The notes beneath the pieces are model-generated. The model had not been told where the DNA came from and searched no databases. It was given only the letters and a program-made list of their open reading frames with translations. From the NCBI GenBank assembly GCA_028282295.1, contig JANQIE010000131.1, positions 1 to 32,927 on the forward strand: a stretch of DNA of 32,927 bases, in the 5' to 3' direction. This stretch comes from Desulfobacterales bacterium. GTDB taxonomy: Bacteria; Desulfobacterota; Desulfobacteria; Desulfobacterales; JANQIE01. Shown here piece by piece: positions 22,991-31,500 of this stretch. Position numbers and translations under genes: made by a program. Every line of letters starts with the position of its first letter. Position 1 is the first letter of the stretch.

Positions 22991-25900
22991 ATGAGTAAAA
23001 GAACGCTACTCGACTATCTCTGGCGCGATTTAAGCATTACCGGAAAATTTACGCTGGCCTTTGGTGCTTTGATCGCCCTGATCATGCTTGTCGCCCTCAC
23101 CGGGTATATCGCGCTGGCAACAATTTCCAGCCGCACCGAATCGGCCATCGTCACCTCGATGGAAATCCAACACCTGGTGCTTGAAATAAAAAGCGGCATC
23201 GGACAAGCCCGCCATTTTGAAAAGAGTTTCTTTTTAAACCTGCCCAAAATCGGTTTTCGCAAATCACAAGAACAATTTGCCGATAAGGTTGACTATTATA
23301 TTTCCGAAGTTTTGAAGCACAGCAACCGGCTGAAAACGCTGATCCATGAATCGGATGTGAGTACTCAGCTTCAAAACAGCGAAGTTAATCTGAATTTCTT
23401 TCTATCGGCTGCGGATCGTTTTTCAAAAACCTTTTCCGAAGCCGTTGAACTTGTGGCTAAACTGTCCGACGAAAACAATGGCCTGGAACAGTTGCTGGAG
23501 CAGCGATTTGAGGAATTGCTGGCCCGCCTGCAATCTTCGAATGATCTCGTCCTGTTCACCAAGTTTCGCGAATTGCAACTGCTGGAGAAAAAGTACCTGA
23601 TGACCCGCCAGCGCCCCTATATGCAATCGCTTATCAATAAATCGGGTGAGTTGCGCAAAATGATAAGTGAAACCCGGGGGCTTGCCAAGCGCGACAAATT
23701 TCAGGCCGTTCTTTCCCTGGACTATTACCTTGCCGGTGCGAATGAGATTTTACCCCTTGATGTGGAAATCCACAGCAAATTTAATGAATTTGATTTGCAT
23801 GCCGAAGCGGTCGACCCGATCATTGAAGATCTTGTCGACCTGGCCGATCGTGAAGTCCAACTGGTTAGAAACGAGATCTATCGCACCCGGCGCGTGGTAA
23901 AGATCCTCTTGTTTGCGGCCGTTTCCACGGCGGTTGTTCTGGCGGTTCTGATTGCGCTCGTATTCAATAAAAGTATTACCCATAACGTGATTCGACTGAC
24001 CGATACGGCTGCCGAGCTGAAAAACGGAAATCTGGCGGCGCGTGCCGATATCCGCAGCTCGGATGAACTGGGCCTGTTGGCCGAAAGTTTCAACACCATG
24101 GCCGATAGGATCAAAGCCTTGGTGGGGGACCTCGAAGGTCAGGCCGCCACGGCCAGTTCGCGCCTGTTCCAGGCTCTGGAAAGCATTTCCGAAGGGTTTT
24201 GTCTGTTCGATGCGCACGGGGAATTTGTCCTGGCCAATACAAAGTACAGAGAAATGTTTTCCGGAATCGAAGCCTTTCTGCGCCCCGGGATCCATCTTCG
24301 CGAAGTATTGCGTGTCGCCGCACAAAAGGGAATTTTCCCTGAAGCGAACAACAATATCGATGCCTGGATTCGCGACCAGTTGGACCAGTGGTACGATACC
24401 GCCACGGTTTCTTACGAACAATGTCTTGAAAACGGTTGCTGGCTGCAAATAAGCAAATACAGGACTCAGCACGGAGAGATCGTCGGCATCTACACCGATA
24501 TCACGTCTCACAAAACAGCGGAAATCGAATTACTCGAAGCCAAGGAGACCGCCGAAGCGGCGACCCAGGCCAAGAGTGCTTTTCTAGCCAATATGAGCCA
24601 TGAGATTCGTACCCCGATGAACGGCATCATCGGCAATACATCGCTTGCGCTGGATACCGACCTGACCGAGGAGCAACAAGATTATCTAAGAGCTATAAAC
24701 GTCTCCGCGGATCATCTTTTAAATGTCATCAATGAAATCCTTGATTTTTCCAAGATCGAGGCCGGTCACCTTGATCTGGAAGAGATCGTATTCGACTCCA
24801 GGCAGACCATCGAGGCGGCGGCCGAAACAATGGCTGTCAAGGCCCATGAAAAGGAGCTTGAGCTCAATTGCTATGTCAGTGCCGATGTTCCCGATTTTAT
24901 TGTCGGTGATCCAGGCCGGTTGCGTCAGATTCTGCTCAACCTCATCGGAAATGCAATCAAGTTTACCGAGGTTGGTGAAGTCAATCTCGGCTGCGAAATT
25001 GTTGCGCAGGACAAGGAGACAGCCACGCTCCATTTTGCGGTTTCCGACACCGGGATCGGGATCCCCGAGGATAAACAGCATTCCGTTTTTCAGAGCTTCG
25101 AGCAAGCCGATGGGTCGACGACCCGTCAGTACGGCGGTACCGGTCTGGGCCTTTCCATTTCCAGGCGGCTGGTTGAATTAATGGGAGGGGAGATTTGGCT
25201 GGAAAGTCCAAGTGCCTGCCGGCTACCCAGTTTTGATGAACTATCAGTGAACCCCGCAGCCGCTACAGAAGCGGCCTGTCTGCAATCGCCACTCGGCGGT
25301 TTTCACCAAACCGGCCCCGGCAGCACGTTTCATTTTACAATGGCGTTTCCGATACATTCCGGAATGCAAAAGAACGATGAAGACAATTTGTCGGTGGATA
25401 TCAGGAACAAAAAAATATTAATTGTAGACGACAATCAAACCAACCGGACAATTCTGCGCCGGATGCTTTCAAACTGGGACATATTCTGCAACGATGTACC
25501 CAGCGGTGAAATGGCGTTGAAAGTGATGGAAGAGGCCGCCAACAACAACAATCCTTATGACCTGGTACTCATGGACGGCCAGATGCCGGTGATGGACGGC
25601 TTTGAGACCAGCATGCACATCAAAAACAACCTATTGTTTTCAAGCGCGATCATCATGGTCACTTCCATGGGGATCCGCAATGATGTGAACCGCTGTAAAC
25701 AGTTCGGTATCGACAAATATCTCGTCAAACCGGTTAAACAGTCAAAGTTGCTAGATTCGATCATGACGGTTTTTGCCGCTGAAGATCAAGCAAAACAAAC
25801 CCCTGTGCAGTCTGAAATGGAAAGAAAACCGTCCACGGATAATACCGCGCACCAGCGAAAAGTGAAAGTGCTATTGGCTGAAGACAATCGTGTCAACCAA

Positions 25901-26242
25901 CTCCTGGCAATTAAAATATTGGAGAAAAAAGGGCACACCGTGCGCGTGGCGGAAGACGGTCAAAAAGCCCTTAAACTTTTGGAGCAGGACACCTTTGATA
26001 TCGTTTTAATGGATGTGCAAATGCCGGTGATGGACGGTTTTATTGCCACACGTAAAATTCGGGCATCAAAATCAAAAAGTGCCAATATTCCCATTGTCGC
26101 CATGACCGCCAACGCGATGAAGGGTGACAAAGAAAAATGCCTGGCGGCGGGCATGAACGACTACTTGTCCAAGCCGTTCCAACCGGATGAACTCGGCGAC
26201 AAAATCGGTTACTGGACCACCCCGGAGAATATCCTCGATTAA
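22991..26242 (+). CDS. Hybrid sensor histidine kinase with two receiver domains
   Basis: A 1083-residue inner-membrane kinase. Membrane helix 1 (about 18-45), a helical periplasmic domain (46-300), helix 2 (about 303-326), HAMP (327-380), a PAS-type domain (about 395-515; [20 protein letters not shown]), HisKA with [10 protein letters not shown] (His537), HATPase (645-790; [20 protein letters not shown]), receiver 1 (about 811-930; LMDGQMP, Asp862) and receiver 2 (about 955-1075; LMDVQMP, Asp1008). No Hpt domain or DNA-binding output is present, so a separate phosphotransfer partner is expected. An unusual 35-residue insert lies in the ATPase domain between GGEIWLES and GPGSTFHF. The periplasmic helical bundle is a plausible docking site for the binding proteins encoded upstream, as in TorT/TorS- or LuxP/LuxQ-type sensing. 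The stop TAA begins palindrome copy B. Confidence 0.93.
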   Translation: MSKRTLLDYLWRDLSITGKFTLAFGALIALIMLVALTGYIALATISSRTESAIVTSMEIQHLVLEIKSGIGQARHFEKSFFLNLPKIGFRKSQEQFADKVDYYISEVLKHSNRLKTLIHESDVSTQLQNSEVNLNFFLSAADRFSKTFSEAVELVAKLSDENNGLEQLLEQRFEELLARLQSSNDLVLFTKFRELQLLEKKYLMTRQRPYMQSLINKSGELRKMISETRGLAKRDKFQAVLSLDYYLAGANEILPLDVEIHSKFNEFDLHAEAVDPIIEDLVDLADREVQLVRNEIYRTRRVVKILLFAAVSTAVVLAVLIALVFNKSITHNVIRLTDTAAELKNGNLAARADIRSSDELGLLAESFNTMADRIKALVGDLEGQAATASSRLFQALESISEGFCLFDAHGEFVLANTKYREMFSGIEAFLRPGIHLREVLRVAAQKGIFPEANNNIDAWIRDQLDQWYDTATVSYEQCLENGCWLQISKYRTQHGEIVGIYTDITSHKTAEIELLEAKETAEAATQAKSAFLANMSHEIRTPMNGIIGNTSLALDTDLTEEQQDYLRAINVSADHLLNVINEILDFSKIEAGHLDLEEIVFDSRQTIEAAAETMAVKAHEKELELNCYVSADVPDFIVGDPGRLRQILLNLIGNAIKFTEVGEVNLGCEIVAQDKETATLHFAVSDTGIGIPEDKQHSVFQSFEQADGSTTRQYGGTGLGLSISRRLVELMGGEIWLESPSACRLPSFDELSVNPAAATEAACLQSPLGGFHQTGPGSTFHFTMAFPIHSGMQKNDEDNLSVDIRNKKILIVDDNQTNRTILRRMLSNWDIFCNDVPSGEMALKVMEEAANNNNPYDLVLMDGQMPVMDGFETSMHIKNNLLFSSAIIMVTSMGIRNDVNRCKQFGIDKYLVKPVKQSKLLDSIMTVFAAEDQAKQTPVQSEMERKPSTDNTAHQRKVKVLLAEDNRVNQLLAIKILEKKGHTVRVAEDGQKALKLLEQDTFDIVLMDVQMPVMDGFIATRKIRASKSKSANIPIVAMTANAMKGDKEKCLAAGMNDYLSKPFQPDELGDKIGYWTTPENILD

Positions 26243-26424
26243 GGGCTCGCGCAAAAATAATTTCACATTTTATGCATCCCGGCTTCAGGTCATTTTGGCC
26301 CGATCTTCAGTCCCAAAATCCTCGCCATAGCTTGCTATGGCTGCGGTTTTGGTCCCTCAGATCGAACCAACCTGACCTAAATCCGGGCGCCTGAAATGTG
26401 AAGTTATTTTTGCGCGAGCCCTAA
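26240..26424. repeat. Long palindromic element, family 1, copy B
   Basis: A 185-bp imperfect palindrome directly behind the kinase stop. Arms TAAGGGCTCGCGCAAAAATA and the matching right arm (to 26424) pair almost fully; the apex is AAAATCCTCGCCATAGCTTG then CTATGGCTGCGGTTTT. Reading it in reverse complement gives copy A (7529-7701) at high similarity. The TAA stop at 26240-26242 is its first three bases. Confidence 0.85.
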
Positions 26425-26475
26425 GGGCCGCGAAAAAATAAAATGTCCCAAAGTACGTTTGCATTTGGGTCCCTT
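26423..26475. repeat. Palindromic element, family 2, truncated copy
   Basis: AGGGCCGCGAAAAAATAAAA, then TGTCCCAAAGTACGTTTGCA and TTTGGG, matches the left half and apex of 18768-18840; the right outer arm is missing, where the stop of the minus-strand gene begins (26477). It abuts family 1 copy B. Confidence 0.7.
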
Positions 26476-26476
26476 A

Positions 26477-27862
26477 TCACAGCAACGTCGCCTGCGGCCT
26501 GCCCACCAAATACCCCTGAGCATAGTCGATACCCAGTTGACGAATCATCTTGTCGACACCGGCCGTGCTGACCCCCTCCGCCACAGTCTCGATACCCAAT
26601 TCCCCGGCAAAGCGAATGATCGACCGAACCACCACCTGAGCGTTGATATTGGTATCAATGTCGCGAATCAGGGAGCTGTCGATCTTGATAAAATCAAAAT
26701 CGAGTTCAACGACATGGAAAAAATTGGAATAGCCGACCCCGAAATCATCGATCGAGAACTTACATCCCATGCGACGAAACCGTCCAATGAACCGCGCTAC
26801 TTCGGCATAGCGTTCAATATCCTCGGATTCCAGGATCTCAAAGGTGATTTTAGGGCCCATATCGTAGGCGAAAATAGTGTCGCGTAAAAACCGAACCAGT
26901 TCGCGGTTGCGAATGTCTTCGACACCGAGATTGATGGACAACTGATAAGGCTGATCCCGGAAAAAACGTAACGATTTGGCTGCCATCACAATCATCATTT
27001 TAGGATACAGACGTGCCACACGCGAGACATCCAGAAAATGTGTCGGTGCCACCGGCCGGTCGTTTTCATCAATCAAGCGAATAAGGGCTTCATATTTTTC
27101 AATCCGATTGGTGTGATTGTTGCGGATCGGTTGAAAAAAAGGAACCACACGATCGGCGGCCGTGGCTTCCCGCAAAATTTTAACCCAGTGGACATTGTGT
27201 TCATATTCTTTTTTAGTGGCCGTGGATTGCTTGTAGAACCGAAACGGAATTTTATCTTGTTTGGCTGTTTTTAACGCAATGTCGGCGTGAGTCAACAGAT
27301 TGTCACGGCCCACCACCCGTGCCACGGCAATGCCGATAGTAGCCTGGATATTCAGCTCAAAAGCTTCGCCACGGGCGTCATCCTCCACAACCAAGGGATC
27401 GTTCTCAAACTGCTGGATCAGTCTTTCGGCCACCCGGGACAGATCGTCCCAGGGGATGTCGACCCAGGCGACCGCGTCACAAGTTTCTCCCTTGCCGGCA
27501 ATATTGCCCAGCAAAGCAAACCCGTCGGCCGGTAGCTTATACAGACGCAAGTTTTCGGTGCTCACATATTTTTTAATGCGGCACGCAAACGCCGATAAAA
27601 CAGCATCGCCGATGGCAAGGCCGAAGTGATTGTTGATCTGGCTGAAACCGTCAATATCGATCAAAAAAAGAACCGGACAACGGTTCACCTTGATGTCCTG
27701 AATTAGTTTGGTTCGGTTTTCCAGCCCTGTCAACGCATCGATAAACAAATGTTTAGTAAGCGACGGCAGGGACTCCTGGGCCTCGATCGGCAGATCCGGA
27801 GCCGATTCGGCACAGCGCCACTGTTTGACATCGGCAAAACATCCCTGGCCATTGACTAGCAT
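26477..27862 (-). CDS. Degenerate GGDEF - active-looking EAL protein (c-di-GMP phosphodiesterase)
   Basis: A 461-residue soluble protein. Residues about 30-195 are a GGDEF fold (FIDALTGLENR, FLIDIDGFSQINNHFG) but the signature reads KLPADGFALLG instead of GG(D/E)EF, so no cyclase activity is expected. Residues about 215-455 are an EAL domain with the conserved parts: YEALIRL, SINLGVEDI, TFEILESE, SIDDFGVGYSNF, IKIDSSLIRDI, ETVAEGVS and YAQGYLVGRP. It likely hydrolyses c-di-GMP. There is no membrane segment or sensory domain beyond the first 30 residues. ATG 27862 follows AAGGGGGT; the frame extends further upstream but without a ribosome site. It converges on the kinase gene. Confidence 0.9.
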   Translation of the reverse strand: MLVNGQGCFADVKQWRCAESAPDLPIEAQESLPSLTKHLFIDALTGLENRTKLIQDIKVNRCPVLFLIDIDGFSQINNHFGLAIGDAVLSAFACRIKKYVSTENLRLYKLPADGFALLGNIAGKGETCDAVAWVDIPWDDLSRVAERLIQQFENDPLVVEDDARGEAFELNIQATIGIAVARVVGRDNLLTHADIALKTAKQDKIPFRFYKQSTATKKEYEHNVHWVKILREATAADRVVPFFQPIRNNHTNRIEKYEALIRLIDENDRPVAPTHFLDVSRVARLYPKMMIVMAAKSLRFFRDQPYQLSINLGVEDIRNRELVRFLRDTIFAYDMGPKITFEILESEDIERYAEVARFIGRFRRMGCKFSIDDFGVGYSNFFHVVELDFDFIKIDSSLIRDIDTNINAQVVVRSIIRFAGELGIETVAEGVSTAGVDKMIRQLGIDYAQGYLVGRPQATLL

Positions 27863-28302
27863 GTTTACCCCCTTTCTGATTGGCTTGATTCCATCTCTCT
27901 TAACAATACTGCACACTAATTTTATAAGTGGCAAGCGCGTAACCAATATCAGATCAAGGCAGTCTTCATTCCTGGCCACGACTCGCGACTTCTATGGATA
28001 GACATCAACCAATCCCCGTAAAGAAGTAGCCAAATTGAAGAATAAACATATCCACATTTTGTCAAATCATGTGACCCAATATGTCGTTTTTTGCACCTCG
28101 AACAGGTCGTCCCTTTTATAACAATCCGCAAATATTACAAAAAAAGATTCTGGCACCGGTATTGCCGAAGAGAGTAAAGATGCGCTTCAAATCCGGCCCG
28201 GTGATAACATTGGTGCTCGGCCTGGTTTTTATTTCCGTATTGCGACAACCAAAAAAGAGGTATCAACGAATCCAAAACGTTTCACGTGCAGGCGCGAAAC
28301 CC

Positions 28303-28350
28303 GCAGAGTTCGCAAAGGAGAAAAATAAAAACGCTTCGCGCCCTCTGCGC
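28303..28350. repeat. Partial copy of the third palindrome family
   Basis: GCAGAGTTCGCAAAGGAG (28303-28320) and CGCGCCCTCTGCGC (28337-28350) correspond to the inner part of the repeat at 18087-18158. The outer arms are not conserved. Confidence 0.6.
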
Positions 28351-28439
28351 TGAACCAGCAGACTTACAGACAACAAACGCCTTTGAAAGCGTTCACGGCC
28401 GGTCCGGGAATCCGGCCATAAAAACGACACAAAACAGTC

Positions 28440-28470
28440 GTCACCCCGACAAAAGCCGGGGTCCAGAATC
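28440..28470. repeat. REP-like element, third copy
   Basis: A diverged copy of the 31-bp unit at 183-213 and 6892-6922 (ACCCCG...CGGGGT arms, three or four changes). It lies 54 bases before the Rhs-like start codon. Confidence 0.8.
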
Positions 28471-28523
28471 AAAACGACAACACCCTTATCAGGCATTTAA
28501 TTCATAGAAAAAAAGAGACCACC

Positions 28524-31500
28524 ATGCGTAGACCTTGCAACTCACCTTTACTTTCGATCACGATCCTGATCCTGACATTACTTTTAACCGTTTCCCTCAC
28601 CCTGGCCTCGGGCGGCCCGGGTCGCAAGACCGGCATCATCGCGGCCAAAGGCCTGGTGCGCGGCCCCAACAACCAACCCATCTGGGTCGAGTTCGACACC
28701 GACGGCAACGTCATCCGCCAGATCGGCGAAGCCCACGGCGCCCCACTGCAAGACGCCGCCTTAATGTCGGCCGCCGCCTACCAGGCCTACACCGACGCCT
28801 TTAACACCATCAAAACCCAATACGGTGAAAACCGCCGCACCCTTTACGCCCAGAACTACCGCAACACCAGCTTTGTCGACACCGCCGGCAACCCGGTCAC
28901 CAGACCCCCTTTGGCCGGCACCACCTACAGCGTCATCGTGCGCAGCGCCGACACCCTGTACCCGGACACCGCCCTGATCCTGCACCAGTCGCCCCTGGAC
29001 CTAAAGCGCCTCGAACCAGTGCCCGCAGCCGCCCAAACCCTGCTACTGTCGGCCGAGCGGCGCATTCTCGATTCTTCGCCCGTGAACATCGGCTACAAAG
29101 TCGCCTACTACAGCAGCGCAAAAACCGACAACACCAGAAACTTAAGCGGCTACAAGCCCGGCCAGGACACCTTGTGGGGCCCCATTGCCAACGCCCGGGT
29201 CGAAACCGCCCTGGGCACCTACCCCACCTATTCCGACAAAGACGGCCGTTACGTGGCCCCGTATCACATCCCGCCCTGTCCCGGCTTTTTCATCGATTAC
29301 CCCAACGACATCGTCGTGACCCTGCGCTACCAGCCCTTTAACCCCAAAAGCAAAACCGTCACCGGCACCTGGTTTGAATGGCGCCGGGGCTACGACTACT
29401 GCTCCGGATTATCCGAGGGCCCTTTGGACACAACCCTGACCGGCACCGCCACCCGGATCGCCATCGCCAACACCGAAAACACCCGGGCCCCGGCCGTGTC
29501 CAGACACAACTTTCACATCGATGTGGCCATGCTCACCGGCCAGGGCGAATTCAAAAACACCCCCCGGCCCGGCCTGCACCTGGACGCTGCGTTAACCGGC
29601 CCCCTTAAAACCGGCCCCAGCACCCGCTACGCCTACGCCGCACCACTTTTAGATCCCACCGGTCCCAGCGCATCCGACTACAACGGCAACGGCAAACCCG
29701 ACACCATCCAGAGCGATCCGAACGACGCCAACATCCTGAACATCTGGTTTTGCGGCTCAGACCCGGACACGGATCCGCCCGACATCATCAACCCCGGCGC
29801 CAACCCCGGCTACAGCGCCGAGCAGCCCACCGAGCAGCACGACCACAACAAAGACGGCCGGCTCGACACCATCGGCTGGAACGACAACGGCGACAAACTC
29901 ATCTGGCTCGGCGTGGCCGACCCGGCCACGGACCCGCCCGATCTCGTGCGCCGGCGCGACCTTGATCCTGATTTCAGCGACCAGGGCCTGGTGCAACAAC
30001 TCGACCCGGCCGATCTGACCAACACCGACCTGTACGTCTTTCGCACCGCCACCGGCCGGCTCATCGGCGCCCAACACGGCCTGAGTCCCGACAGCATCGA
30101 CAATCACAGCAGCCGGATCAACTACCGCATGCTGCTGCGCGGCCCCGGCACGGCCCCAACCAGCCCGGCAGTCAGCGCCTGGCAATCAAGCACCCAGCTC
30201 GATCCAACCCTGCAGCGTCGCAACACTGCGCATCTTCGCATCGGTGAAACCATCACCATCATCCTGATCAACCGCGCCACCGGTTACATCGGCACCACCA
30301 CCACCACCGTAACCCCGGAGCGCGCCGGCGGCATGATCGGCTTCAGCCCGGCCAGCATCACCCTGCGTCCGCCCAACCTTAAACTAAAAGCCGAACGCCT
30401 CTTTGACATCGACCAGGGCCTGAGCGCCAAAAAGCAACAAAACATCATCGGCTACGAAGGCGCCGGGCTGACCAGCGACCAGTACATCCGCCTGACCACC
30501 GACTGGCGCGCCTGGGACAATACCCCGTTGCCCGCAAACCTGCCCGGCTACACCGGCCGCTTGGCCAAAGTCGTGGCCCCGAACACCCTGGGCCGGGCCG
30601 CCGGTCAGATCAGCAACTTTGCCATCAAGCCCGGCCTGCACACCCAGATCGTGCAACTGCCCCAAAACACCCTGGACCGGGCCCACTTTTACATCCACGT
30701 CAACGCCGAGCCGACAGACCGCCACCCCAACTTCGCCCCCCCCGGCGCCGGTGCCGGCCCGTTGCAATACCGCCCGGCCCGCTACGTGCCGGTGCAAGTG
30801 CCCGTCTTTGACGAAGCCGCCACCCGCAACAGCGCCCTGGCCCGGGCCGAAGCCGCCGCGGCCGACTGGCACAGCGGCCGGATCACCCCGCTACTTGAAA
30901 ACATCGAAAAAATCTACCGCTGGCCCTACCGGCCCGAACTGCAGTTCAGCCTCTACGACCTGAGCCTGGACGCCATCGAACTGATCAGCGACTTTAACCG
31001 CGACCAGGACCGCGCCACCACCGCGCTTAGCTTCGACTACCGCCTGCGCACCGATGCCAACCACAACCCTTTAGAGCGCCTCGGTCCGCAGCGCGAACTG
31101 ATCTTCGGCGCCGGCTACCACGAAGTTTTGGCCCTGTTGGGCGACGAACAGACCCTGACCATCGACCAGCTCAGCCAGCCCCAACAGCTTATCGACCACC
31201 TGACGCCCTACGACCTGCTCGGCCTGCAACTATACCAGAACGACGACACCGGCAACCAACTCTTCGAACTATACGGCCTGCCCGTGGTCATCACCCAGCC
31301 GCGGCCCTTTGCCCTGAGCCGCACCCACACCCTCGGGCAATTCAACCCCGGCCAGAGCATCCCCGGCCTTGATTTTACCGACGACTTTAAACGCATCGCC
31401 GTCACCTTGACCCAGCCGGCCGACGTGAGCGTGCAGATCCTCGACCACAACCGGATCGAGCGCGCCACCCTGATCGAAACCACCCGGCTGGACACCGGTC

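Larger units (their letters stand above)
27863..28523. other. Intergenic region before the Rhs-like gene
   Basis: About 660 bases. I see no convincing gene: one 90-codon plus-strand frame (28081-28353) has a hydrophobic stretch but overlaps the repeat at 28303-28350. Two repeats are listed separately. A purine-rich stretch, AAAAAAAGAGACC, lies just before 28524. Confidence 0.6.

Noticed and set aside
28081..28353. A 90-codon gene before the Rhs-like gene
   Set aside because: It has no clear ribosome site, runs into a repeat, and its composition is not gene-like.
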